Shown here: positions 1 to 8,213 of the stretch, one piece after another
Position numbering within the stretch: position 1 is the first letter of the stretch
Layout: every line of letters starts with the position of its first letter
Assembly: GCF_003515065.1 (NCBI RefSeq)
Contig: NZ_QXGH01000020.1
Span: forward strand, 62,001 to 126,000
DNA length: 64,000 nt
Reading direction: 5' to 3'
From: Nocardioides immobilis
GTDB lineage: Bacteria > Actinomycetota > Actinomycetes > Propionibacteriales > Nocardioidaceae
The notes under the pieces: model-generated
What the model was told of the DNA's origin: nothing
Databases searched by the model: none
Seen by the model: only the letters and a program-made list of their open reading frames with translations
Position numbers and translations under genes: made by a program

Positions 1-615
1 GCTGCGCTGCAGCACCTCGACGACCGGGTGTCCTCCGGCGCGGATGATCCAGGGCTCGTCGGCGAGGTCGGCCATGCGGACGGTACGGCGCCGGGCCAGG
101 CGGTGGGTGGAGCCGACGAGCAGCACGGTGGGGTCGTTGAAGAGCTCGGTCAGCACCAGCTCGTCGTTGTTGATCCGCTGCCACTCGTAGTCCCACAGGA
201 AAGACATCGCGACTGTGCCCTCCTCGAGCATGCGCACGAGGTGGTCTTCCCGGCCGCTGCTGATCGTCAGCGTGATGTTGGGGTAGAGCTCGCGGTAGCG
301 GCGGACCGCCAGCGGCAGGAACGAGCTGCCGACCGTGGGAAAGGTTCCCAGGGTGACACTGCCGCGCCGGACGCCGGCGATCTCCGCGAGATCGGACTCC
401 GCGGCCGCCAGTTGGCGGAGGACTTTGCGGGCGTGCGTGGCCAGCACCAAGCCTGCGTCTGTCGCCGTCATGCCGCGCGCGTGACGGTCGAGGAGCGGTT
501 GTCCAGCCTCGCGCTCGAGCCTCAGGAGCTGTTGGGAGATCGCGGAAGGCGTGTATCCCAAGGCGGCAGCGGCGCTGGTGACCGACCCCTCCTCACCGAT
601 CGCATTCATGGTCAT
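1..615 (-). CDS. LysR-family regulator, N-terminus replaced by IS end, C-terminus cut by window edge
   Basis: The minus strand encodes 205 residues with LysR features: a helix-turn-helix (EEGSVTSAAAALGYTPSAIS) followed by the effector-binding domain (TLGTFPTVGSSFLPLAVRR). The first dozen residues usual for LysR are missing. The only available ATGs (615, 609) lie inside sequence almost identical to the start of the IS transposase at 3948, so the reading frame now begins MTMN from the IS and enters the LysR gene at about codon 5. The loss removes the start of the winged helix, so DNA binding may be impaired. The gene continues beyond base 1. Family assignment is firm; function and target are unknown. 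Confidence 0.8.
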   Translation of the reverse strand, partial: MTMNAIGEEGSVTSAAAALGYTPSAISQQLLRLEREAGQPLLDRHARGMTATDAGLVLATHARKVLRQLAAAESDLAEIAGVRRGSVTLGTFPTVGSSFLPLAVRRYRELYPNITLTISSGREDHLVRMLEEGTVAMSFLWDYEWQRINNDELVLTELFNDPTVLLVGSTHRLARRRTVRMADLADEPWIIRAGGHPVVEVLQRS

Positions 616-663
616 GGCCGCCCGAACAGCCGACACGGTCCGAAAATCCTTACACGCCCTTAG
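604..663 (-). mobile_element. ISAzo13-type IS end remnant
   Basis: About 60 bases read on the minus strand match 3902-3958, the left end of the larger IS copy, apart from a few mismatches and a one-base indel. They include the terminal motif AGGGCGTGTAAGGA and the transposase start ATGACCATG. The rest of the element is gone and the LysR gene follows directly. The outer edge coincides with the TAA stop of the methyltransferase (660-662). Confidence 0.8.
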
Positions 664-1412
664 TCTCGATCCACCGATGAGGTTGGTCGGGTGAGCGCCT
701 GGTGAGTGAGAGTGCCCTTACGTGCTCGACCGACCCTGCCCTTTCCGGGTCTCTTGAGCGATCCGGGCGGAGTCTGTTCGTAGTTCAACTCGTTGCGTTG
801 AAAGCAGACCACGTTCGAGTGCCCCAAGAGGGTGAGGTTCTCCTCTCGGATGAACAGGTCTGCGTCGATGATCGACTCCCGCATCTCGGGCGCCGTGTTG
901 TGCGCGAACCCTCGGTTCTTGGCGGCACGCCGTTTGCGCTTCTCGCCGTACTGGATGACAGCCACCCCGGTGGGGGATAAGACCCGTCGGATCTCCCGGA
1001 GATACGCATCACGGATAGGTCGCTCGAGGTGCACGAAGACACCGAAACTGAAAACGTACTCGATCGACTGGTCAGGAATCCCCGGCAGCGTGGTCCCGTC
1101 GTTCAGCACCGGAGTGACCCGAGGAGACCTGATTCCACGGGCCAACTCGTCGAGCAGCTCCTGGTGGTAGTCGACGGCGTACAGCCGTCGGAAGCCCATG
1201 AGCATCTGGGTCCACCGGCCGCCGCCGGGTCCGATCTCGACCGCGTCCACAGTCGGGTCGAGGTAAGGAGCGATGTATTTCTTCGCGAAGAATTGAAGGT
1301 GGGGGGCGGTAGCCGGGTCGCCCCAATGCAGGCCGTACAGCTCCTGGCTCGGGTGCTCATCGCGGCCAGCCCTCAGCATGTCCAGGTGGATCGTGTCATC
1401 GAGATCCGGCAT
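660..1412 (-). CDS. class I SAM-dependent methyltransferase
   Basis: The 250-residue protein has a class I methyltransferase core: motif I VEIGPGGGRWTQML, an acidic post-I segment (YAVDYHQELLDE), VLNDGTTLPGIPDQSIEYVFSFGVFVHL for motifs II/III, and an N-terminal HWGDP segment. ATG 1412 is chosen because CTGGAG lies nine bases upstream and homology begins there; the frame stays open to 1544. The last ~25 residues (from about GRVGRARKG) are basic and look unlike the family, and the stop codon is the first triplet of an IS end, so the natural C-terminus may have been replaced. The substrate is unknown; nearby GH16 and sulfotransferase genes suggest a glycan. Confidence 0.75.
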   Translation of the reverse strand: MPDLDDTIHLDMLRAGRDEHPSQELYGLHWGDPATAPHLQFFAKKYIAPYLDPTVDAVEIGPGGGRWTQMLMGFRRLYAVDYHQELLDELARGIRSPRVTPVLNDGTTLPGIPDQSIEYVFSFGVFVHLERPIRDAYLREIRRVLSPTGVAVIQYGEKRKRRAAKNRGFAHNTAPEMRESIIDADLFIREENLTLLGHSNVVCFQRNELNYEQTPPGSLKRPGKGRVGRARKGTLTHQALTRPTSSVDRD

Positions 1413-1640
1413 GCGTTGGGACTCCAGGTGAAAGTCGGCGTGTCCGCGAACTCTAACCGCTCGTGAGCCGAAGCCAGAGCGGGAGGAGCACCGCACGTCA
1501 ACCTTTATGCAAAGTTGTTGAGATCGGGACCCTTCTTCTCCCAATCTCGTCGCAGTGGCCGGGGAGCCGCTCTATCATGATGACGCGCCCTGGGGAGGGG
1601 TCGCCGACCTCGGTCGCTCTGACACTGGAATGGGAACCCC

Positions 1641-2864
1641 ATGTCACCCGCAAAATCTGTTGTCGCCGCGCTCGCCGCGGCCATGTTGACGACCACCGGA
1701 CTCGCAGGGACCGCCGTCCCGGCCTCCAGCACTGAGGTTCGCGCATTTACCGCGACGACTGCGGACGAGACCCAGGCAGCCCGCGCAGTCCGCCAGCGCG
1801 GCAAACTGCTGATGTACCCCCAGCTGGCGCACCCCGGAGCCAAGCCGATGAGCCCGAGCCGGGCGAAGAGCTCGATGGCGGCGAAGTTCAAGCCTGCAAA
1901 GCGTGGCCGAACCGTGGTTCTCCAGCGACAGCGGGGGAAGAGTTGGGTCAACGTCGCCAAGGCTCGGCAGGACGGTCGCGGGATCGCCGAATTCAACGCC
2001 CCCTACGCACGCCGGGGCAAGGTCCAGACCTATCGCGCCTACACGGTGAGATACAAGGGGCTGCCGAAGACGACCACCCGCGCCGTCTCGGCAGCCAAGT
2101 GGGGCAACGCAGACCTCAGTGATACTTTCGACGGCTCGGCGCTGCCGGCCAATTGGGCGCACCGTCCGACGAATCCGCCCTATCAGGGGAAGCGGAAGTG
2201 CGCGGTCGCGCGCGACCACCCCGACAACATCCTTGTCTCCGGAGGAGCCCTGCGCCTGAGCGTGACGAGGAACCCGCGGGGTCGACTGATCGGGAAAGAC
2301 CCCCTCACCGGAAACCCGATCTACCAGAAGAGGTGTCGGACCGACTACGGCAACTACGACTACCGGTACACCGGTCACGTCTCGACTCAACACAGCAAGG
2401 CGTTCAAGTACGGCTTCGCCGCCGCGCGGCTGAAGTTCCACCGAGAGGCCGGCCAGCACGGTGGGTTGTGGCTGATGCCCGCCACCAGCACCGTCGACAA
2501 CCCCGGCACCGAGATCGACGTGATCGAGTTCTTCGGCGACCGTGCCAACAACAACACCGAGATGAGCAGCTTCGTGCAGCGGGTTTGGACCGGAGACAAG
2601 GACAACACCTGCGGCCTGGTCAGCAACACTCGCCGTTACGGCAGCGACTGGTGGACGAAGTACCACGTCTTCTCGGTCGAGTGGACCAGGAAGGGTTACA
2701 CCTTCCGGATCGACGGCAAGAAGACCTGCCGCACCAGCAGGCTCGTCTCGCACACCGCGGAGTACCTCATCCTCAGCATCCAGGCCAACGACTACGAGCT
2801 GAAGTACAGCAAGAACCTGCCACAGCACATGTACGTCGACTGGGTGCGCTTCTGGCAGCTGTGA
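1641..2864 (+). CDS. secreted glycoside hydrolase family 16 protein
   Basis: The 407-residue protein starts with a Sec signal peptide (alanine-rich core, likely cleavage after AVPAS). Residues ~50-150 form a basic beta-rich domain of the kind seen before actinobacterial GH16 domains. The GH16 catalytic domain covers ~155-407, with the nucleophile/acid-base signature EIDVIE at 291-296 and a C-terminal strand LPQHMYVDWVRFW. GH16 enzymes cleave beta-glucans or galactans such as laminarin, agar or carrageenan; the substrate cannot be told. GGAATGGGAA precedes the ATG. A homologous C-terminal fragment lies at 5698-5890. Confidence 0.88.
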   Translation: MSPAKSVVAALAAAMLTTTGLAGTAVPASSTEVRAFTATTADETQAARAVRQRGKLLMYPQLAHPGAKPMSPSRAKSSMAAKFKPAKRGRTVVLQRQRGKSWVNVAKARQDGRGIAEFNAPYARRGKVQTYRAYTVRYKGLPKTTTRAVSAAKWGNADLSDTFDGSALPANWAHRPTNPPYQGKRKCAVARDHPDNILVSGGALRLSVTRNPRGRLIGKDPLTGNPIYQKRCRTDYGNYDYRYTGHVSTQHSKAFKYGFAAARLKFHREAGQHGGLWLMPATSTVDNPGTEIDVIEFFGDRANNNTEMSSFVQRVWTGDKDNTCGLVSNTRRYGSDWWTKYHVFSVEWTRKGYTFRIDGKKTCRTSRLVSHTAEYLILSIQANDYELKYSKNLPQHMYVDWVRFWQL

Positions 2865-2882
2865 CCGGCCTCTGATCGAGCC

Positions 2883-3144
2883 TCAGGCGACGTACGGCGA
2901 CGCGTCCGACTCGCTCACGAGCGCGCGGCCCGCAGCCTCCCAGTCGTAGAGGCCGCCGGCCAGGTTGACGACGTCGTAGCCCTGGCGGGCGAGGTAGCCG
3001 ACCACCTGCGCCGAGCGACTGCCGACCTTGCACACCGCGAGCGTGTGCGCGTCGGGCAGGTCGCCCAGCCGGTCGGGCAGCTCCATCATCGGGATGTGCA
3101 GGGCGCCGTCGATGTGGCCGGCCTCCCACTCGAAGTGCTCTCGG
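2883..3144 (-). pseudogene. rhodanese-like domain protein, 5'-truncated remnant
   Basis: The frame keeps the second half of a small rhodanese: WEAGHIDGALHIPM, the active-site loop AVCKVGSRSAQV with its cysteine, then GYDVVNLAGGLYDWEAAG and a normal stop. The N-terminal start and first strand are gone. Upstream, the sequence changes abruptly at about 3144 into the glycosylase gene in another frame, so a deletion joined the two genes. No start codon or ribosome site serves it. Confidence 0.75.
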
Positions 3145-3889
3145 GCGGTCCGCGAGCGGCTTGCCGCCGGTCTGGCAGGTCGGACAGTACTGCAGGCTCG
3201 AGTCGGCGAACGAGACCTCGCGCACGGTGTCGCCACAGTCCGGACAGGCTTGTCCGGTGCGGCCGTGCACCGCGAGGTTCGACCTCTTCTCGGCCTGGAG
3301 CTCGCTGGCGGCCAGTCCGCGGGACCGGTCGACCGCGTCGCCCAGGGTCTCCTTGACCGCAGCGAAGAGCGTGGCGAGCTCGTCGTGGGTGAGGCTGTCG
3401 GCCGGCTTGAACGGGCTCATCCGCGCGGCGTGCAGGATCTCGTCGGAGTAGGCGTTGCCGATGCCGGCGATGGTGCCCTGATGTCGCAGCACGCCCTTTG
3501 ATCTGCTTGCGTCCCTCGGACTCCAGGATCGCGGCGAGCGCATCGCGGGTGAAGCCGTCGTCGAGCGGGTCGGGGCCGAGCCGCGCGATGCCTGCGACGT
3601 CGGCCGGCGAGCGGACCAGGTAGAGCGCGAGCGACTTCCTGGTGCCGGCCTCGGTCACGTCGAGACCCGACGTCAGCCCGTCCACCTCGTGCAGGCCGCT
3701 GGCCTCGATGTCGAGGAACTTGCCGTGCCGCCGTACGTCGTCTACCAGGGTGCCCTCGATCGCCGACAACGGCGGGTCGTAGGTCTTCAGCGCACTGAAC
3801 GCCGCGATGTGGACCTTGGTGATCGCACGACCGGCCAGCCGGCCACGGAGATCCAGGGCCAGCGCCTCGACCTCGGGCGGCTCGGGCAC
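3145..3889 (-). pseudogene. Fpg/Nei-family DNA glycosylase, decayed
   Basis: The remnant starts at GTG 3889 with PEPPEVEALALDL, the catalytic N-terminus of Fpg/Nei enzymes that excise oxidised bases. It holds the H2TH segment (GIGNAYSDEILHAARMSPFKP) and an intact zinc finger (CPDCGDTVREVS...YCPTCQTGGKPLADR). Four lesions are visible. The IS starts 12 bases upstream and removes the promoter. About 30 internal residues are missing near 3680. One extra A in AAAGGG near 3498 shifts the frame before the helix-two-turn-helix. The 3' end is joined out of frame to a rhodanese remnant. It cannot yield an active enzyme. Confidence 0.85.
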
Positions 3890-3947
3890 GTTGCCGAGGT
3901 TAGGGCGTGTAAGGAACTTTCGGACCGTGTCGGCTGTTCGGGCGGCC

Positions 3948-5101
3948 ATGACCATGAGTGCGAGTTGGACCGATCGGCAGCTTCGAGCGAGGTATGAGGT
4001 CTTGTTGCCACATCTGGACGAGCGGGCTCGGCGGCTGGTGCTGGGGGCTGACGCACAGGCGATTGGCCATGGCGGGATCGCGGCGGTGGCTCGTGCTGCC
4101 GCGGGTCGACCCGAAGACCGTGACCGCCGGCCTCGACGAGCTCGACTCCGGAACCGAGCCGTTGTCGCCGGGGCGGGTGCGTCGACCGGGTGCGGGCCGA
4201 CCGCGCGTCGAGGAGATCGATCCGGGTCTGGTGCCGGCGCTGCTGGAATGGTCGAGCCCGCTCGCCGCGGGGATCCGATGACCGGGTTGTGCTGGACCAG
4301 CCTGTCCACCCGTCGGCTGGCCGCCAAGCTCACCGCTGCGGGTCACTGGGTCTCGCATACGACGGTGGCCCGGCTGCTGAAAGCCAACGGGTTCAGCCTG
4401 CAGGCATGTGCCAAGACCATCGAGGGTGCTGCGCATCCTGACCGTGATGCCCAGTTCGACTATCTGGCCGCCCAGGTCGCCGACCACCACGCCGCCGGGG
4501 ACCCGGTGATCAGCGTGGACACCAAGAAGAAGGAGTTGGTCGGGGGTACAAGAACCCAGGCCGGGAGTGGGCCCCGGCCGGGTCGCCGCCGAAGGTGAAC
4601 GTGCACGACTTCATCGGCGAGCAGGGCAGGGCCAACCCCTACGGGGTCTACGACATCGGCGCCAACACCGGCTGGGTGAGCGTGGGCACCAGCCACGACA
4701 CCCCCGCCTTCGCCGTGAACACCATCCGCACCTGGTGGCAGCAGGTCGGCCGCGATCTCTATCCCGCCGCGACCAGGTTGATGATCACCGCCGACGGCGG
4801 CGGCTCCAACGGCTACCGGGTCCGGGCATGGAAGACCGAGCTCGCCAGACTCGCCGCCGAGATCGGGCTGGGGATCACCGTCGCTCACCTGCCGCCGGGC
4901 ACCAGCAAGTGGAACAAGATCGAGCACCGGCTCTTCTCCCACATCTCGATGAACTGGCGTGGCCGACCTCTGGCCAGCCACGACGTCATCGTCAACACCA
5001 TCGCCGCAACCACCACCGCCACCGGGCTGAAAGTGCGTGCCGTCCTCGACACCCGCGACTACCCCGCCGGGGTCAAGATCCCCCGCCGGTGGCGATCAGG
5101 C
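3948..5101 (+). pseudogene. ISAzo13-family transposase, three frameshifts
   Basis: Translation in successive frames rebuilds most of an ISAzo13 transposase: LRARYEVLLPHLDERARRLV, then DPKTVTAGLDEL, then WTSLSTRRLAAKL and VISVDTKKKELVG, then GVYDIGANTGWVSVG, MITADGGGSNGYR and GTSKWNKIEHRLFS of the catalytic core. The frame changes near 4098, near 4245, and at the run of five Gs near 4552, where a sixth G would restore the frame. The last ~25 residues are also missing after YPAGVKIP. It is not expected to be active. Confidence 0.85.
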
Positions 5102-5134
5102 CCCACGAGCAGACGTCACGGCGGGGCGGGCCGC

Positions 5135-5383
5135 ATGATGGGGTTCATGCGCAACCCGTTCGAGGACCCCGAGACCAGCTTCCGCGAGCGGTACCAGACG
5201 CTCCTGCCCCTCCTCGGTCAGTCCCAGACCCGGCTCGTGCTCGCCGCCGACGCCAACGACCTGATCGCACACGGATTCCCCAACGGGATCGACATCGTCG
5301 CGCGCGCCGCCGACGTCGGCCCCGACACCGTCCGCCACGGCATAGCCGAACTCGCCGCCCTCAACACGCCAACTAGTAGCTGA
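5135..5383 (+). pseudogene. N-terminal fragment of a second ISAzo13 transposase
   Basis: In the same frame as the preceding transposase tail comes a new N-terminus (FRERYQTLLPLLGQSQTRLV, then DIVARAADVGPDTVRHGI). It aligns with the start of the first copy (LRARYEVLLPHLDERARRLV, AVARAA-GVDPKTVTAGL) but is clearly divergent. It ends after about 80 residues at TGA 5381-5383, with no catalytic core. This suggests insertion of, or recombination with, a different family member followed by deletion. Confidence 0.75.
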
Positions 5384-5398
5384 CGAGCCCTTACGTGC

Positions 5399-5484
5399 GG
5401 AGGCTTGCCCTCGCGGTGTTCGGCTGTCGCTCCTGCCTCGGCGTCGGTCTCCTTCCTGGCCGCGCGTTCGTGTGCCTCAGTCAC
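5399..5484 (-). other. possible N-terminal stub of an interrupted gene
   Basis: From GTG 5484 the minus strand reads a charged segment (MTEAHERAARKETDAEAG...) that enters the IS right end after about 30 codons. It may be the surviving start of a gene cut by the insertion, but I recognise no family, the ribosome site is weak and chance openness is possible. Confidence 0.2.
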
Positions 5485-5558
5485 CTAAGTCCCGCGGTGT
5501 GCCGCGAGCGATCACCAGGCGCGTACTGATTTCTGGCGCGTGCTCCCGCGCGGCAGGG

Positions 5559-5697
5559 TCAGGACCACAGCGCGGAGCAAGGAAGGGCCCAGAGGCGGTC
5601 GCCGAAGGGCAGCGGTTGTTTGCCGGTGTACAGCACCACTCCCATCGCAAAGCGGTCCTTCGACTTGTCGCGCAGGTACGTGAGCCCCTTGAAGTTG
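5559..5697 (-). pseudogene. C-terminal fragment of a DUF4143-type AAA ATPase
   Basis: The last ~45 residues of this frame (FKGLTYLRDKSKDRF, GVVLYTGKQPLPFGDRLWAL, final ALWS) match my memory of the conserved C-terminal end of actinobacterial ATP-binding/DUF4143 proteins and not of GH16 enzymes. The frame runs without a break from the GH16 fragment on its 5' side, so the two remnants are joined at about 5697. Recognition is by motif only. Confidence 0.55.
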
Positions 5698-5890
5698 TGC
5701 TGGGGCAGGTGCTCGATAGAGTGCGGGGCAGCAGGGTCCCCGTCGAGCAGCGGGATCTCGTAGGAGTTCGACTGCAGGCTGAGGATCAGGAACTGGTGCC
5801 GACCGGAGACGCCCTTCTTCGAGCGGCACGACTCCTTGCCGTCGATCCGGAAGACGTACTGCCTGGGCGTCCCCTCGAGCGAGAACACGA
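5698..5890 (-). pseudogene. C-terminal fragment of a GH16 hydrolase
   Basis: The segment YVFRIDGKESCRSKKGVSG, FLILSLQSNSYE, HLPQHN corresponds to the last ~70 residues of the GH16 gene at 1641 (YTFRIDGKKTCR, YLILSIQANDYE, NLPQHM). The catalytic EIDxxE region is absent and the final strand is replaced by DUF4143-like sequence. It is a relic of a second GH16 gene, on the opposite strand to the intact one. Confidence 0.75.
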
Positions 5891-6087
5891 CCCGCAGGTC
5901 CGCGTCGACTGCCGAGATCGGCGCCGCATAGCGGCGACCAGACGCGGTCAAAAGCGCTTGTGCGAGGGGTGGGGACCCGACTTTCGGGAGACTGACAGGT
6001 TCCGGTCCGGCCGCGATGCCCCATACTGGGCAAGGACCACGGGAGCGCCGGCCATGGGGCAGCGGCACGAATCTGCGACGGAGAACG

Positions 6088-6825
6088 ATGAAGGCGGAGG
6101 CCTCGACCTATTTCCGTCACGGTGAGTACCGGATCGATCATCTGACGCACATCTCGCGGCGGCACCGCGTCGTCTACCTCGAAGTGCCCAAGACCGGCTG
6201 CACTGTCATCAAGCGGGTCCTGCAACACAGCGAGTCGGGCGGGACCCAGCCGAGCCCCGGTGTGTCGGTGCACCAGCGCGACGCGTCGCCTCTAGGGGCG
6301 CCGCTCCGGGACGGCTTCGACCTCGACGAGCTGTTCGGGGAGCACAGCCCATGGCTGACCTTCGCGTTCGTCCGGAACCCCTACTCTCGGCTCTTGTCCT
6401 GCTACCTGGACAAGATCGGGCCTCCGCACCGCCGCAGCTATCGAGACGTGAAGGTGCACAACCTCGGGTTGGCCCCCGACGACAAGGTCTCTTTCCGAGA
6501 GTTCCTGGAGAGAGTCTCGGAGCAGCCAAAGAGGAAGATGGACATCCACTGGAGCCCGCAGACCCGCCTGACCGGCTGGGGGAAGATCAGTCTCGACTTC
6601 ATCGGCCGCTTCGAGAGCTTCGAAGCGGACCTACGCCGCCTCATGACGGTCTCCGGAGTGACAGCACCCGATGAGCTCCTCACCCGCCGCGCCGGGCACG
6701 CCACCGACGCACATCGACGGCTCGACGAGTACTACTCCGACGACCGCTGCGCGACCCTGGTCCGCGAGATCTACGCACGAGACTTCGATGCGTTCGGCTA
6801 CGGCCGCGACGTCAGATTCGCCTGA
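6088..6825 (+). CDS. sulfotransferase family 2 (carbohydrate sulfotransferase-like)
   Basis: The 245-residue protein has both PAPS-binding signatures of the sulfotransferase fold: the 5'-phosphosulfate loop VPKTGCTVIKRVL (PKTGCT at 34-39) and the 3'-phosphate motif FVRNPYSRLLSCYLDK (94-109). It would move sulfate from PAPS to a hydroxyl, most likely on a sugar, in the cytoplasm. ATG 6088 is chosen because GGAG lies five bases upstream; the frame is open to 6016. It stands alone beside GH16 and methyltransferase genes, hinting at a locus for a sulfated surface glycan that has partly decayed. Confidence 0.82.
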   Translation: MKAEASTYFRHGEYRIDHLTHISRRHRVVYLEVPKTGCTVIKRVLQHSESGGTQPSPGVSVHQRDASPLGAPLRDGFDLDELFGEHSPWLTFAFVRNPYSRLLSCYLDKIGPPHRRSYRDVKVHNLGLAPDDKVSFREFLERVSEQPKRKMDIHWSPQTRLTGWGKISLDFIGRFESFEADLRRLMTVSGVTAPDELLTRRAGHATDAHRRLDEYYSDDRCATLVREIYARDFDAFGYGRDVRFA

Positions 6826-6929
6826 GTACCGGACACGCGGCTGAGCGACCGGCGTCAACGGCGCAGGGACCGGCCGAGGGGGGTGAGCTCGCACTCCACC
6901 GCCGCCGCAGTCCCCGCATGAAAGAAGTT

Positions 6930-6959
6930 GCTCCCGGCCAGACGAATCTGGCCGGGAGC
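6930..6959. terminator. strong hairpin terminator
   Basis: Two perfect 13-base arms (6930-6942 and 6947-6959, GCTCCCGGCCAGA and its complement) flank a CGAA tetraloop. Read on the minus strand the hairpin follows the stop of the exported-protein gene by 24 bases and is followed by AACTTCTTTC, so it mainly ends that gene; it may also stop readthrough from the sulfotransferase. Confidence 0.8.
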
Positions 6960-6983
6960 TTCGTGGGTTGCGGCAGGGGAGCC

Positions 6984-7622
6984 CTACTTCGAGGTCGCGC
7001 TGTCGAGGTCGACGGCGACGATGCTCGGGTCGACGACCTGACCGGAGTACGGCGACTGCTGGCCCTCGCAGGTCATGGTGATCTCGCCGCCGCCCTCGGA
7101 GTCGATGGCGAGACCGGTGAGGCTGATCGTGCCGAGGTCGCCACCGGGGGCGACCCGGACCTCGGAGGTGGCGATGGTGCTGCTGTACTCACCGACCGGC
7201 TGCGTGAGCTCGCAGCTGAAGTCGTTGACGTCGCCGCCGTTGGTGATGTTGGCCGACGCCGTCACCAGGTAGTTCTTGCCCTCCGGCACCTCGAACTTGA
7301 AGATCGTCTTGTCCGCGTTGCCCGAGCTGATGTTGTGGAACTGCAGCGAGTCGTAGTACGCGTCCGAGCCGTCGGTGAACGCGGTCCGCGTCGACGAGTT
7401 GAGGTCGCTCTTGTTGAGGGATCCGGCCAGGACCTCCGGGCCCTGGACCGAGTCGTTGCCGAGGTCGACGGCGCGGACCGAGCCGTTGATGATCTGCGGG
7501 GAGCCGACGGAGTTGTTGGCAACCCCGGCGGCGTAGGCGACGCCGCCCACGCCGCTGACGGCGATGGCGAGCGCCACGGTGGAGGCGACGTTGGAGTAGT
7601 TGAGCTTGTTCATGATGTTCAT
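6984..7622 (-). CDS. exported protein with GSV-repeat stalk
   Basis: The 212-residue protein starts MNIMNKLNYSNVAST with a signal peptide ending near VAYAAG. Residues ~28-70 repeat a loose pattern (NNSVGSPQIINGSVRAVDLG, NDSVQGPEVLAGSLNKSDL) common in secreted actinobacterial proteins. The rest is a beta-rich domain with two cysteines (SCELTQ and TMTCEG) that could form a disulfide. No enzymatic motif is visible. GAAAGG lies nine bases before ATG 7622. A strong terminator follows. Function unknown; a surface or matrix protein is plausible. Confidence 0.75.
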   Translation of the reverse strand: MNIMNKLNYSNVASTVALAIAVSGVGGVAYAAGVANNSVGSPQIINGSVRAVDLGNDSVQGPEVLAGSLNKSDLNSSTRTAFTDGSDAYYDSLQFHNISSGNADKTIFKFEVPEGKNYLVTASANITNGGDVNDFSCELTQPVGEYSSTIATSEVRVAPGGDLGTISLTGLAIDSEGGGEITMTCEGQQSPYSGQVVDPSIVAVDLDSATSK

Positions 7623-7793
7623 GGCTGCGGGCCTTTCGGTGGGAGAGGATCGGGTGGGTCTGTCGTTGACCACAACTCTCTCCGCGCAGCTCCCTACGTA
7701 CATCCGCGATCGCTACGCACCCAAGGCCGTCGAACACGTACGTTGGGTCCCGTCGGCCGGAGCGACCGGCCCCTCGACCTCGGAGGACCACGG

Positions 7794-8213
7794 ATGGGAC
7801 TGCTGCTCAACCCCTACATCAGCTTCAAGGACAACGCGCGCGACGCGATGGAGTTCTACCGGTCGGTCTTCGGCGGCGAGCTCACCATCAACACCTTCGG
7901 CGAGTACGGCGAGAAGTACGCCGAGGGCGCCGACCTGGTCATGCACAGCCAGCTCACCACACCCGGCGGCCTGACGCTGATGGCGTCCGACACCCCCGAG
8001 GGCATGGAGTTCACCCCGGGGTCGCAGATCACGATCAGCCTCGCCGGAGACGGCGACGACGCCGACACGGTGCGCAAGTACTGGGAGGCGCTCTCCGAAG
8101 GAGCGACCGTGAACGTGCCCCTCGAGAAGCAGGTGTGGGGCGACGAGTTCGGTCAGGTCACCGACCGCTTCGGCATCAGCTGGATGGTCAACATCGGCGG
8201 CGGCGCCGCCTAG
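7794..8213 (+). CDS. VOC-superfamily PhnB-like protein
   Basis: This 139-residue protein has the PhnB/glyoxalase-like fold: NPYISFKDNARDAMEFYRSVFGG at the start, MHSQLTTPGG and LMASDTPEG in the middle, WGDEFGQVTDRFGISWMVN at the end. Members are often annotated 3-demethylubiquinone methyltransferase-like, but the function is usually unknown. GGAGG lies about ten bases upstream of the ATG. Its TAG stop overlaps the stop of the convergent DUF2834 gene in the palindrome CTAG (8210-8213). Confidence 0.85.
   Translation: MGLLLNPYISFKDNARDAMEFYRSVFGGELTINTFGEYGEKYAEGADLVMHSQLTTPGGLTLMASDTPEGMEFTPGSQITISLAGDGDDADTVRKYWEALSEGATVNVPLEKQVWGDEFGQVTDRFGISWMVNIGGGAA

Larger units (their letters stand above)
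3901..5398 (+). mobile_element. composite degraded ISAzo13-family insertion sequence
   Basis: The left end TAGGGCGTGTAAGG at 3901 is repeated at the remnant near 663. The interior encodes a broken ISAzo13-type transposase, then the N-terminal part of a second, divergent transposase of the same family. A candidate right end CCCTTACGTGC ends at 5398; its reverse complement resembles the left end (GC-N2-GTAAGG). No clear target duplication is seen. The element sits at the 5' end of the Fpg gene. Family assignment rests on the protein sequence; the boundaries, the right one above all, are approximate. Confidence 0.75.

Noticed and set aside
28..663. A 211-codon open frame on the plus strand
   Set aside because: It is antisense to the LysR gene and runs into the IS remnant.
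1413..1640. Small gene between the methyltransferase and GH16 genes
   Set aside because: Open frames are present on both strands but have no ribosome site, family or codon pattern; the gap probably holds the divergent promoters.
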